Source: Wolfiporia cocos
Lineage: Eukaryota > Basidiomycota > Agaricomycetes > Polyporales > Phaeolaceae
Direction of reading: 5' to 3'
Assembly (NCBI GenBank): GCA_029448655.1
Contig: JACCLO010000010.1
Span: 2,542,001-2,606,000, forward strand
Length of the DNA: 64,000 nt
This document shows positions 23,900 through 35,890 of this stretch, one piece after another. A model generated the notes under the pieces. It was not told where the DNA came from, ran no database searches, and saw only the letters and a list, made by a program, of their open reading frames with translations. Both the position numbers and the translations under genes were made by a program. Numbering within the stretch: position 1 is the first letter of the stretch; each line of letters begins with the position of its first letter.

Positions 23900-25382
23900 T
23901 TAGATCTGCATTTCCGCGATCAGCTGTGGGATCTTCAGCTTGATCTCGCCCTGCTCCTGCGTCTGCTTCCAAATTGCCTCCACCTCCGGCTTGATGCTCT
24001 TGACCATGTCCGCGGTCGTGTACTTCGGCTTCCATCCGATCGCCCGCGCACGATCTGCCCTGCAGCGTGAAGTACTGCCGCTGTAGAGTCCGACATCCTG
24101 TAGCGCTCCCGTCAGCAAAGCTAATTTGATGCAACTGCATTGAGGCGCACGCACTTCGTCTCCCCAGTACTTAATGAGCTCTTCCTTGGTGAACGACGTG
24201 GGCTCCTCGGACTTGCTTACGCCGAGCTCGACAAGTGCGACGCTGATTGCCTTGCTGATCTCGTACCACGAGTGCTCTCCATTCTCACCAAAGTAGAAGC
24301 CTGCCCAACCGTGGCCCGTCCCCTCTGGGTCCCTCGTGATCGCGTCGAACAGTTCGATGTACAGGTCCGCCACTGCATCATCGGCACAAAGGCATTATCC
24401 TCGTCAGCCAGCTTCAATCTGCCAGAATGGGGAGGAAGGAGACGCACGATCGTCGATGTGCACGTTCGGCCAGCGCGACTTACCCTCGCCGACCATGCCG
24501 CCCTGCCTCCTGCTCGCGGATGCGCGGATGAGGTCGGGGATCTGGATCGAGATCGAGTTCGCGATGCCCGCCTTCACGAGCGCGTTGGTCGCGACGCCGT
24601 ACACCAGTGAGGGCAGGACAATGTGTGTGCGCGCATAGCCCTGCTCGTCTGCCTCGACCACCGCCAAGTCGATGGTACGGTGTGCGGCAGTGGACGGGAT
24701 AGATTTGATCTGCTCCACATTCAAATCGGAGTAGATCGTCTCTGTCACAGACAGGCCCTTGGTTGGCTGACAAATTACGCCTGCGCGGCATGCGTCGTTG
24801 TGAGCATTGGCACGGTGTAGAGATGGATAGTCATGTACCAGTTCCTGACTACGCTCGAAAGTGCTTAATTGATATAAAAATGATCTCGCGAGATAGGGTT
24901 TACACGCACAGTGTGGACGAGAATAGGTAAGTCACCGATTGTCGCGTGCCTCTTCCTCAAGCCCCGCAGGATGGCCTCGATAGCCGGCTTGTTGTCAGAG
25001 TCCGCCTGCATTTTGCAGTTATTTCCGAAGCCCTACGGTGATCATACGGTAATAGCACTTACACACGAGAACACGACATGAGACTGCTCCGCCAGAGCTT
25101 CCAATTTGTCTAGCTCAGCATGCGTGCCAACCACAGGCTTGACACCAAACGGTTCGAGTTTCTTGGCCTTCTCCGCAGAGCGTGTCAGCACCGTGATCTC
25201 GAAGGTATCAGCGCTGGGATGCTCCAGGAGACGCGCGAGCACTGCTCCCCCAATGTAACCTGCGCCCACAGCAAACCATACAGGTCAGTTCCGGAAAATC
25301 GGTTTTATGCCTATGTCACGATCCAGATTGGAATTTGTAACGTACCCGTAGCGCCGGTCAGGAAAATGCTGGTCTTCGACAT
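23900..25382 (-). CDS. NAD(P)-binding epimerase/NmrA-like protein
   Basis: Atypical short-chain dehydrogenase fold of the NAD-dependent epimerase/NmrA group; the substrate is unknown. ATG at 25382. The first small exon gives MSKTSIFLTGATG and splices into YIGGAVLARLLEH, together forming the Rossmann GxxGxxG motif. The next segment (FEITVLTRSAEKAKKLEPFG) covers strand beta-2, and the motif after HVVFSC matches beta-4. Further exons encode PAIEAILRGLKKRHATIGDL, then the region around RTHIVLPSLVYGVATNALVK, the segment VADLYIELFDAI, and a C-terminal domain ending EMQI at 23900. The YxxxK of classical SDRs is not obvious, as usual in NmrA-like members. About five introns; those near 24373 and 24117 are clear by frame change. 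Cytosolic location is inferred from the absence of a signal peptide. Confidence 0.8.
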
Positions 25383-26690
25383 CGCCTCTGTGTGGGGCAA
25401 TAGTTGTTTGCAACAGCGACTGTTCACAGCACCAGCTACAGTTCGCTGGGCATTATATATATAGTATTGTATGGCGTAGGCGGTCGATTACCAAGCAAGA
25501 TCGATATGTCATCATTCGTCATCTATCGGTCGGGGAATTACTCGAGATCTCAGTGATATCAGACTTACCGCTACTACAACAAAGCAAAAGCATTTGCGTG
25601 ATTGGCTCAGCTCTATCAACGGAATTGTTGTCAGAGAAATCAAAACATCGGTTCGGCGAGCGCGTTTGTCCACAGGCGTGACAATGCCCGTAGGGCAATC
25701 GCGTGAGGTACGGTACACGATATAATCGAGCTATTATATACCGGTTTCACCCTCCGGCTACGCGATACCCGCCGGCTCCCGACGTGCGCGCGACGTTCAG
25801 GCACGCGCGAGCTCGGCCCCGGCAAATCCATGTTCCAACAATTGTACCAGCCAATATTTCAGAACTCTAGCGACCGCCGACCTCTACGATGTTGCGGAAG
25901 GGCATCGCCTTTGCATTATCGATAATCCCACGTTGTCTTCCGAAGAACATGCCCCGCAGTACCCAGCTATAGCTCTCTAGCTAGTCTTACGGGATGTATA
26001 GTGCACAGGGTCTCCGCCACCTGTCTTCACGACGAGTCTGGACGCTGCTGCGGCGGGAGTCGTTCTACTTGGATGGTCATGGTGGCGCCTCTGATAGGTC
26101 TTGGATCAATACGGATGCTTGCAGCCAGAACCTCATTAAGCTTCAAGTGTGGGCTGCGGTTGGCCCACAATTCAAAAATTGGAGTCTCTGCTGCTATTCT
26201 AGAGGATAACATGGCACAGCCTACAATTCTACTATGACATCTCGTATCAAACCCGTGGCAATAAGGCCGCAATACCACACGCACCCGCAGATATACGAAT
26301 TCTGGCGGCAGTCTGTCAGCCGACGACAGTGTCAAACGGTGGACAAAACGTCATCTAACGTCATCTTCCGTGGTCGTCTCTGCACTTCCAGCTGCTCAGG
26401 TAAGTAGGAAAGGTGTGCTCGTTGATTATGCATCATGCCTGTGCCATAACAACTCCTCGATGCTAGAAATTCTGGCTGATTTCATGGTAATGCAGCCACT
26501 TTGCTGAATTTATATGAAAAGGCGGGATGCTGTCTCAACCAGCCACTTTGAGGTCTTCAGAGCAGGACATATTGGGCATCAAGCGCCAAACGCTTAGCAA
26601 CTTGACTGATACAGGCGGGACCGAGTACCTGTCACAGCTGACACAGGCGTTCAAGCTTTGAATCAAGGGGGAAACCAACTTGAATCGACT
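25383..26690. other. Intergenic region between divergent genes
   Basis: Holds the promoter of the minus-strand epimerase-like gene, with a run of alternating TA at 25454-25463 about 70 bases before its ATG, and the promoter of the plus-strand F-box gene at the right end. No coding frame is supported. Confidence 0.5.
25454..25463 (-). promoter_or_regulatory. TATA-like box of the epimerase-like gene
   Basis: An alternating TA run lies 72-81 bases upstream of the ATG at 25382, a normal distance for a fungal TATA element with a short leader. No other TATA-like run is closer. Confidence 0.35.
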
Positions 26691-26698
26691 TATAAAAG
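26691..26698 (+). promoter_or_regulatory. TATA box (TATAAAAG) of the F-box gene
   Basis: A consensus TATAAAAG lies 160 bases upstream of ATG 26858 and is followed by pyrimidine-rich leader sequence. A CACGTG E-box lies between it and the start, at 26793-26798. Confidence 0.45.
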
Positions 26699-26857
26699 CC
26701 TCATCACTACTCCCCCGCCGTTCAAAGCTTTATCTCATTCTGTCATATTCCAGTACTTCATCCGCGGTTCCCGTGTCTAGTCAAGACATATACACGTGAG
26801 CAATATTATCTCGTTCACGACAGTGATTCACTGTTCCAAGAGGTACACAGTTACAGG

Positions 26858-28142
26858 ATGTTCACCGCTCCTCCCATCGAGATCTACGAAGCGGTCATAG
26901 ATTGTGTATGGATCGACTGCAAGGATCGTCGTGTGCGGCGCCGTACGCTGCTAGCGTGCGCCTTGACATGCAAGTCGTGGCTCATACGCTCTCGACGATA
27001 CCTATTCCGCGAGATATCTTTGCGTAGCTCTGCACAGCTGCACAACTTCTGGGAACTTCTCAGGAAAGTGGACATCATCCATGACTACGTGAAGGAGGTC
27101 GAAATCACCGACACGCAAGTCCTTCTATCCTTTGCCACTGTCCTGGCCAGGAGATTGACAGGCGTCGAGTCTCTCGTCATCACTCACCGCCATGCGCAGC
27201 TGTACGCGATGATACAGTCATTAACGTTCGCGCCGCTTCCATATTTTGTCGCGATGTCATCGTTGCAGGTTCAACATGTCGTCTTTGCAAACTTCACGGA
27301 CTTTGAACGCCTTCTGTGCGCGCTGCCGAGGCTCTCCCATCTATCGTGCATAGATGTCATGTGGAACGCCGGCGGTCACAATCCACTCATCTCCTCACGC
27401 AAAGCTCCCTGCTTAAGAAGCCTAGAGCTCGAGCTCTGTCCGCTACAGCAAATCATGAGCTGGATCATAGCTGTCAATTCGACCTATACCCTTGAACGAA
27501 TCATTTTACCTTTCGTCAACGCTGAAGAGCTGGAGTGGGTGGGACAGCTGCTAGCTCATACGCAGGCGACCCTTCAGCATCTGACCCTCGCATGCCACGA
27601 TGCTAATCCGAACTCGACCTCGCTGATGCGGGCTGTCGGTAAGGTCACTTACACATCTTAGACCATATCCCTATTCAACTCTGCGGGCCGTGGCGTGAGT
27701 AGATACACACCTGAATCTGGGGCTCAACAAGAGTCTGAAATCAATCCGATTCAGTCTCTTTCGCGCGCAGAATTGGAATTGGATTGAGGCCATGCTTCGG
27801 CAGGTCACTCCCGATGCTGTCATCTCCGAAGTCATCTTCGACGTCCACAGCTTCGTATCGATCTCAGGAGCCTTAGACTCCAGTAGCCCTCCACGTATTG
27901 CTCATGCGCAATGCACTGCGCTCGATCAGGTCTTGGCCCGCAAGCAGTTAGCAAGTGCCAGAATTGTATTCATGCATGGTGTACCCGACAGCGAGCAAGA
28001 TTCAGCAGCTGCCGTATTAATCCGCAGCGATATCCCCCTGTTCTTTCCGCTGTCACATGCACGGGCTCCTGCTACATTTATCACTTGTGAGTCGACCATT
28101 CCTCAGCGACTGCGCCGTTGCTTACTATCGCTCGACAGATAG
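26858..28142 (+). CDS. F-box-domain protein
   Basis: Probable SCF ubiquitin-ligase adaptor of the type abundant in mushroom-forming fungi. Two exons fit exactly: 26858-27638 (781 bases, phase 1) and 27700-28142, with an intron 27639-27699 (GTAAGG...GTGAG), for 407 residues. The N-terminus is F-box-like (PIEIYEAVIDCVW, LLACALTCKSWLIRSRRYLF, REISL). Repeating Leu-rich strands follow, for example LTGVESLVITHRHAQL, LPRLSHLSCIDVMW, CLRSLELELCPL and, across the splice, VDTHLNLGLNKSLKSIRFSL. Retaining the intron would stop the frame at 27661. Target protein unknown. The intact frame contrasts with the dead F-box gene at 13.0 kb. Confidence 0.75.
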
Positions 28143-29539
28143 AGATCGTGAGGATCGTTACAGGCCTCTCGATTGACTGCATTTTATCTGTGCAGCTTCG
28201 TAACGATCCCAGCATCTGTTGTGCATCCTCTCATCACTTAGTAGCGTGTGCTATCTAGATACCTCTCTCCATGTAGGTTCATCTACGCGAATGCTGACAA
28301 AGTAAATGGTACGATGTGCGATCCAGAGCCCATCTACCTTAAACTTCAGCGTAGATACATGCGTGCCTACCAGTCGATGATGTGCTCGTACTTCACGGAT
28401 TAAGCATCCAGATGTCGAACAAAGTATGTACAAGAGCAATACACCAAGACTTTTATGATGTATTGGTGTGCAGAACGGAACTCATCATGACTCATTCACT
28501 CGCATCGCACGATCATCAATCATATGCATTCAAGGTTATGGTTCTTGTTGAATACACAAGGTTGTGTGTCTAATACTATGTATGGTCAGGGAAGACTGAG
28601 AGCATGTTTCCCGGATTACGACACAAGGCGCAGGGCATGAATCTGCGGCTCAAGGCATCAATGCATTATCCACGGTACAGAACCCAGGGCCACGAAACAG
28701 TCTTGCAGGGATGTCTCCCCTCCTCTGTACGCTAGTTAGTGCGGCCATTGTGTTTCCTGAGAGTTTGACGAGAGGGTTCTGATTGGGCTTGCCACATAAT
28801 CGATTTGTTTATGAGCTTTGTAGCCCATTCGCTCGAGTCTTAGCTGCCCATCTTATGTGCGTTTTTGACGCGGTCAAGCAATTATTTAGGGGGCATGGCG
28901 CAGCATTTGAGCATACGGTATTTCCCATAATATCGTAGATATACACTGAGACTAGTATGAAGGTGATAAGCTGCCGAATATTAATGTCGTAGATGATAGT
29001 AGATAATATCGCCGAAATATAACTATCAGATTTGTCTACAGAGCAAGCTAGCAAGTCCTCAAGAAGAGTAATTGGAAACGTATCGCAAGCTGATGTACTT
29101 TGGAGTCGCCACACAGGGCAGCATTGAATGTGTATACCAACGCTACAGCCTTGACTAGTACACCGCTGACGAGCACGGCGAGCGCTAAGCGCTAAGCGCT
29201 CGCCGTGCTCGTCACAAATTCTACGCTCATGGCTTCCACCAATTCCGCTGTTGTATCTACTGCCAGAATGGTTATTGAATTTGGCCGCTCACTGTCACAC
29301 AATCTCCTGATCTCTACGGCGGGTAAAACATGCATGGCATCGGCACCCAATAAAGCATGGGATCTTGAGAGGGCAGGTCCTTGAATACAGCCTGTTTCCT
29401 CGCAACCCGCATTACGATCATGAGCATTGTCATAGCTTGTTATATGTTTCAAAAGCTTGGCTACACAAATCAACAAAGGAGCATTGTGACAAACGTATGA
29501 TACAGAATGCGAATACAACCTTCCACTCTAACACAGCCA
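28143..29539. other. Intergenic region containing a perfect hairpin
   Basis: No supported coding frame. The one clear structure is the inverted repeat at 29167-29214, listed separately. The right end should include the 3' untranslated region of the Akr1-type gene. Confidence 0.5.
29167..29214. repeat. Perfect inverted repeat, 20-bp arms, 8-base spacer
   Basis: The left arm 29167-29186 (TGACGAGCACGGCGAGCGCT) is the exact reverse complement of the right arm 29195-29214; the spacer is AAGCGCTA. The centre also holds three overlapping AGCGCT palindromes in direct array, so several hairpin registers are possible. The arms are GC-rich while the flanks are AT-rich. It lies 325 bases downstream of the Akr1-type gene on its strand. 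It could be a foldback or MITE remnant, or a processing/termination structure. Confidence 0.85.
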
Positions 29540-32215
29540 TTACACCTGGCTGAGCGGCTCGTAGCCCGCACGGCTGCTGCCAGCCCTGCCCAAGCTGAAG
29601 CCCATCAAGAGGCTCTTCCTCAGCGACTTGCGCGCACCCTCTCCATGCAGATCCTCGCCCTCCTCGCGCATCTTGCGCCTCTTCGCCTCCGCAAAGCCCT
29701 CCGGGGGCACGTCGTACACCCGCTCGTACTCCACGCCAAGCTCGCGGCCGGTCGTCCAGAAGTCTTTGCAGTTCCCGATGACGCCCAGGTCGAACGGGTT
29801 CGGTGCCTTCCCCGCGCGCGCGAGCCCGTCCGCGGCCTTGCCCTTCGTGAAGCGGTCAAACCCGAGCAGGCTCATGAGGAACCCACCGCCGCATCCGCCG
29901 CAGATGCCGTGGCTGTGCTTGTGGTGGTTCCCGGCAGCGCCGCCTTCGGGCCCCTCGCCGTCGGAGAGCGCTTGCCGGTGCTGGTGGTGCTGGTGCCCCA
30001 TTTGCGAGCTGAGGCTTGCGCCCCCGCGGCCGCCCATGAAGCCGTAGCGCCCCAGGTTGGATACCTCGAATGTCGTCAGTTGGCGAGCCACTTGCCAGTA
30101 TTGGCTTGCGAGGAGGACAATCGTCCATGACAACTGCAGGGTCGACCAGACTGCGACTGAGAACAGGAAGGTGTCAAATGCGGTGATGGCACATAGATAG
30201 CCGGGGAGAATGCATGATGGCGAGATATCGATGGGGTCAGTCGAGACGTCGACCGAAGAGAAGTCTACAACGCTATTCAATCGCAAGCGATACAAGAGCT
30301 GCCCAACACTTACATGCAAAAGTTAGGTAGTCGAACAGGATGATCCCGATCACCAATGTTGTCACAAAGAGCAGGAACTGGCGGTGATTATTCACACCGA
30401 CTGTCATGAAGTAATAAGTAATGACTTAAGATCAGACATCAACGTTGTCGACGTACTGCAGTTCCATACCCATGGACAATGACTGGCAAACATGGTGAGC
30501 CGAAGTCAAACAGAGCAGATAAGAGAGCTTACTGATCGTGACGTCCAACGCAACGATCACAAGTACGGCAGTGCTTTGACCGAAGAGGCTTTCGTGCCTA
30601 GAATGCACTGAATGCATATCACCAATGCAGGGATGCTCAGCCACACGTACCATACACTGGATACAGAATGTCTGTCCATTCAGACGACCCTCTGATGCAA
30701 GCTCCTCGATGATCTGAGCGATGATTAACCTCAAGGTTAATTCGTTCCCAGCGAGAAGACTTACCGACTTAAGTTCTGCATCGCTTGCTGGCTTTGGACA
30801 TGTTCCAGGATCCAGACTTATGGCGCGGAAGAAGTTATATGCGCACAACCCAAGGCTGATTGCAAAGACAAGGTGCGTGAAAGCGTGCGACTGCGTCTCT
30901 GCAAACGGAGAAGTCAACCAAACCTGGCATTGCAGGCCAATCTAGGACAAACTCACGGTGTATAAGGCGAGTGAGCCAGCTGTATGCGACCCATATCATT
31001 GAGGCGAAGATGATTCCGGCAAAATATGGGCTTTGCGCCACACTATCGGTATAATTAGACTTGTCGAGAAGCACACGAGTGACGATCTATAATCCACATC
31101 AGGTTTAGGAACCTACAGACTCCGAAAGCCAAGGGGGGCTTACATGGTGCATGCCGAAGAACAGTGCCATAGATAGAATCACACCAGTATACCATGGGAG
31201 GATCGTCAGGGTCATGAACATGAGCCAAAATGAGATCGTCGGGAGAGTGAAGATCGCAATCTTGGTGTTGCGCTGTAACCTGCAGTCAGTTGATATTTCA
31301 AAGACGGCGCAAGCGCATATACAGACGTCACTAAGGGGCTTTCGTTTCTTCGTGCCATCTTCGTTCATGCCGCCCTCCTCCAGCGCACGCTTCCAAGCAC
31401 CGAGGCTCTTCAGCTCAACTGCCATATCACGCGCTGTTCGCCCTTCTCCATCTTTCGCGTTGATATCTGCACCGCTCTCGATGAGTCTGCGGATACAAAT
31501 GCGGTTTCCCCTGACAACTGCCCAGTGCAGCGGGGTGAGGCCTGCATCATCTTTCATATTGAAGTTTGCCCCATGTTTGAGGAGAAGGTCGACCGAGAGC
31601 GCGTCGCCCTGGTATGCGGCCCACATGAGCGACGTGTGCCCCTGCGAGTCGCGCGAGTCTATATTTATTGGTTGGTGCAGCAGGTAGAGTAGCGGCATAA
31701 CAGATGAAGAGTGCGTGACGAGATGTAGTGTGTTGTATCCCTGCGCGTCGGTGATGGTGGGGTCGGCATTGTGTGCAATGAGCAGCTGAATCACGTAGAG
31801 GTAGCCATTGCGTGCGGCCCATTGCATGGGCGTCGCGACCAGGTCTCCGCCGAGCGCATCGACTTCCGCGCCCTGTTCTAGGAGATAGCGACATGCTGCA
31901 ACTTGCGCATTGATTGCTGCCCAGTGCAGAGGCGTGATATTCTGGTCATCACGGTCTGTTGCGCGCGCTTTGCCGGACTCAATGAGCTCTCGGATTGTGT
32001 TCACATCTCCACGTTGTGCTGCGACGAAGATGTTGGCCTAGAATCCATACTCTGAGATGTTGCCATGTCCTAGGCTATCCGAGACATACCTCCGTCTCCT
32101 GCACGGTCTGGGCGGCCTGCGAGTAGGAGATGTGCGTGCCTGGGGCAGAATCCACGTTCACGGATGTCCCAGACGGTTCTGCCTTGCTGCTCACAATGTT
32201 AGTTGGGTCTGTCAT
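29540..32215 (-). CDS. AKR1: Akr1-type palmitoyltransferase (ankyrin repeats + DHHC)
   Basis: Multi-pass Golgi/endosomal S-acyltransferase that attaches palmitate to cysteines of membrane-associated proteins. ATG at 32215 (MTDPTNIVSSK). After one intron come six or so ankyrin repeats, for example NITPLHWAAINAQVAACRYL, QGHTSLMWAAYQGDALSVDL and GLTPLHWAVVRGNRICIRRL. Transmembrane segments follow (IAIFTLPTISFWLMFMTLTI; FAGIIFASMIWVAYSWL). The catalytic region is split by two introns: the first exon carries SKHCRTCDRCVGRHD, and joining gives DHHCPWVWNC, then IGVNNHRQFLLFVTTLVIGI. The active cysteine of DHHC and the zinc-binding Cys/His residues are all present. The C-terminal exon has two more membrane segments, a His-rich and Gly/Cys-rich stretch (HSHGICGGCGGGFLM) and a basic tail ending at 29540. 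Eight or more introns. Family assignment is firm. Confidence 0.92.
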
Positions 32216-33412
32216 GGTGGCTCGGAATCAACCGGTGGTGACCGCGCTGACGATGGCGGGGGCGTCAGGACGCAGTCGTGCAGTGCGCGTTCGGCGCGGC
32301 GCGCGCACTATTTCCCACCCAATTTCACGGATACACTACAATACTGGTAACGAAGCGATGACGTATCCTCGGACAGCCTTCAATCTGGAATAACCAGTGA
32401 AATGATGATAATAAGACATAGATCCGTGACAACCACTACCGGCCCAAATCAATCACTGCCTCGCACCGCGCGATAGAGCGTTCACGCTGTAACCTGAACG
32501 ACGGCGAGCGTTCGAGAGGATATTATCGGTTTGTATTCCGGTTGCGTGATTGTTCATCAGTCGTAGCCCGTGACGCTGACCGGGAGCGACCAGGACCACG
32601 GCCACTCGGGTGGGCAAAGGTGTCACAATAACACGGAGTGCCAGTTCATGTCAATGTGGTCAATGTCACGGATGAATTGGGCCTTATGCGTGAAAGTAGC
32701 TACAGCAAGGTGCCCAATACAGTGTGGAAGCATCATTGCTATCCCAGCAAGGAGCTGTTTGTGGCTCAGGCTTTTAACGCACTCAGCGAAGAATGGCTCT
32801 TCCACACGCCCATCATGTTGTATGCGCACGATATATCTCTACCTCACTATGATGAGTGAGTTTTTTTCTTATATTATAGATTCAGAGTCCAGTGGTGCAT
32901 TGATGGCGCATCCGATGAGGAAGATCAAGGTGCCCGTGATGCTTCCCAGTGCCGAAAGCAATGACATACATACATAATGAAAGACAGATGAATCGCCATA
33001 TGATTGAAGAGCGCTATCACATAGAATCCGACAATTGTCTTATCATACTGACTCGAAGTCGCCGCAAAACGCGCTAGCTCGGACAGACATTTGGGTTCTC
33101 TTGGCTTCAGAAGTTTGCTGAATATCAGGAGTCGCCCGGGTCCTGATTGATTCCTCTTTCAACAGTCCGCTCCCACTCTCATTCTGGCTTTCGTCTCCTT
33201 CATCTTTCTGTTGTTTTCTGCTCATTTGGAGGCGGGCTGCACATCGCTTAAGACGAGGCACACCCAGATCCAAACCACGTCGCTTAATCCGGCTCGTGCT
33301 CGGTCGCCACCCCGCCGCAAGCGCAAACGATTCTCCGGCCATAAGACGAGCTTTAATTTGTCTCCACGCTATCTGGGCTTGTTCCTCTCCTTCTCGTTGA
33401 CATCGTTTGACT
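32216..33412. other. Intergenic region between divergent genes
   Basis: About 1.2 kb separating the Akr1-type gene (minus) from the Ser-rich gene (plus), expected to hold both promoters. Short open stretches around 32570-32977 have no recognised family and no splice partners. Confidence 0.45.
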
Positions 33413-35400
33413 ATGGTATCTCGCGAAGACTCGGGCCTGCTGCGTGCTGACGGTCGCGATGGGATCTCCGGCGGCACGCCCCGCAAGCGGAGCAGTGTCT
33501 CGAAGCAGATTCTCGAGGACTTTCCGCTTACGCCGACGACGACCCCCACAATCGCAGGTGCTGCCGCCGCTGCGCACGTTCGACGTCCTGGTAGTCCTGA
33601 TGTGAGCACCATGCTGGCGAAAACTCCACGCCCGCGTCGGCGATCGGCTGCTGCGTTTCCGCCCTCGGCCTTCGGTCGCTCGCGTACGAGCCTCCCCATG
33701 GCGCGCTCGAAGAGCCTGAGGGGCGAGCGGACGGCCGGAATGGGTACGGATGGCGACTCGCTCTTCTCGGACCACAGCTTCATTGCAGGAATCAAGGAGC
33801 TGGACGCAGAGGACGAGCTCCGCCTGGACGACGGAGACGGTGGGAGCGAGTCGGACTCAAGCATTGACCTGCACACCCCGCTTCCGTGCGCGTCCCGATC
33901 ACAGATTTTGGCTGATTCTGACAGCTTGGTGTGTTGTGCAGCCATCTTATGTTCCGTGACGGCCTTCTGTCGCCGCGGTCAAAACTGCTCCCGCAGGGGC
34001 TCAGTCCGGAACTGGAGGAGGAAAAGACCTCTGAGCTCAACCGATCGCGCAGCGTACTCAGCGTTGCGTCAACAGGTACGTGCGCCAATCCATCGTCAAC
34101 ACGTCTCTATTGACACAGTTCCAGCCGGCTCGGTGATGACGAAGTCGGGGGTGATGAAGGACCCGCGCGACACGATGCGACGTCGGTTGAGACATCGGGA
34201 CGGGCAGCTTCTGCGTGCAGGGATGGGCCTTACGACTGGCCTTGGCTGGAGCGACAGGTGCGTAACTGATCATTTATCCGTTGCGACCTCTCACGCCCGC
34301 ACAGCGAAGACGAGGACGCGCCTTCCACGCTGACTCGTCGTCTGATTCACACCTCAATTGCCCGGCGGCCGTCTGCGAGCATGTCTATCCCACGCCCGTC
34401 GTCGGGGGTGATTAGCGACGTATCGCCGCCGCCCACGCGCCCGTCGCCACAGCTATCTCGATCAACATCGGCTCCGTATAGCCCTTCGCTGCGGCGCACT
34501 ACCTCCAACAGTACATTGACGTCTGATGTTAGGTCTTCCAATTCCCGGAGCGGGTCAATAATGTCGCATAGTTCTGCTACGACTGGTCATGCCTCTAGGT
34601 CGCCGGTGCTCTCTACAACGACCCCGTCGGCTTCACCTCTTGCGAGCCGTACACCGCGGTATACAAAAGCTACCGAAGTGCCTGCGGCGCTCTCACGGTA
34701 TCGTACCCATTCAACCGCGTCGGCGGAATCTGCCAGCACTAGTACTCACTCGATCATCTCCACGAGCTCGATTGGACCGAGCACTCCGCCTGGTTCAGAG
34801 TCGGCAGGGGTCGGGACTTCGCGGCATCAGCTACGGCCGCAGAAGTCATCTGAGCTGCTGCGCCGCACTTCAGGAAGGACAATCTCGATGGTTTCTTCTA
34901 CAAGCTCTGCGTCCGCGTACTCTTCCGCTTCTGGCTCGTCCACGCAGTCTGCAGGAAGCGTAACCGCCGCGTCCACATCCGCGGTCCCCCGTCCGCTCCA
35001 CCTCTCGGCAAGCCTACGCCAGAGTCGCTCGTCGTCGCGCACGTCCGGACTCCCGCCCGATCTCGATCAGTCGTCGCGCACGCTTTCCGTGTCGCAATCG
35101 ACAAGCAGCCTGAACAGCCTACGCGCCCCGACCCGTGCGCCATACCCCGGGCCGCGTCCGTCGTTCCCCCCACCCGCGCTCCCCACGTCCAGTAGTCCTA
35201 CGCCAACCGATCTGCACGCGAGCACGCCTGCCCGTGCCACCTCGCCGCGCCCACTCGTCGCAGGCCCCCGGCCAAAACCGCGCACTGGCACGGGGATGGT
35301 ATATCGTACGTCCTCGTACTCGAGCTTGCAAGCCTCTGCGCTGCGCATGCGGGGCGCGCCCATGGTCTCCGCAAGCGCTGATGGCGGGGTGATGTTTTGA
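33413..35400 (+). CDS. Ser/Thr/Pro-rich conserved fungal protein, unknown function
   Basis: Four-exon model starting at ATG 33413 (MVSREDSGLLRADG). Exon 1 ends near 33889; exon 2 begins after ...TGTGCAG at about 33941 (HLMFRDGLLSPRSKLLPQGL); exon 3 near 34122 (GSVMTKSGVMKDPRDTMRRR, then RLRHRDGQLLRAGMGLTTGL); exon 4 near 34308 (SEDEDAPSTLTRRLIHTSIA) and continues to the TGA at 35400. All three introns have GT...AG borders and compatible phases. The C-terminal 340 residues are almost entirely Ser, Thr, Pro, Ala and Arg, a low-complexity disordered tail. The two ordered islands are FSDHSFIAGIKELD and the basic DTMRRRLRHRD block. No catalytic motif, signal peptide or membrane segment. Probably a phospho-regulated cytosolic or cortical protein; this is inference. 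Confidence 0.75.
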
Positions 35401-35890
35401 TCCCCTTCATCACGATCATGCCGCCCGTTATCTGAATCAAATTAACCCTACCCGTCCCGCGTCCCCCCACCCTCATTATCGTCCTCGTCAAGCGGGCTCA
35501 TGCTCGCGCCCTGTGATACCACTGCCCCGATTCCCCCCGCCGTGTTTGTTGCGCAGAAATTCATCGCCCACGCTCTCTGCTTTCGCGTCGATTTGTACTC
35601 TATCGCCTTTCGCTCCCGCAACCCACCGCATCGCCTGTACGTATTTAATCCGCAGTGTGCCATAGGACAGGCGTGGCTGGATTCTGTCCGTTCGACGAGT
35701 GACCGCCGATTACCCGTACGACGCATACGTACTGCATAATTATGGAGGACTACACATTATTGGATACACATCGAGGTGGCTGGAATACATGTTGCCTTGG
35801 GTACATCGCACGCAAAACATTATCCTACACTGTACGTTCTCCCGACCGGCGAAAGTCCCTCCGAGTGCACCAACGCAGGTAAGCCGAACG
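35401..35890. other. Convergent intergenic region
   Basis: Between the ends of the Ser-rich gene (plus) and the GH79 gene (minus). The two 3' untranslated regions should share this space. No further gene seen. Confidence 0.5.
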
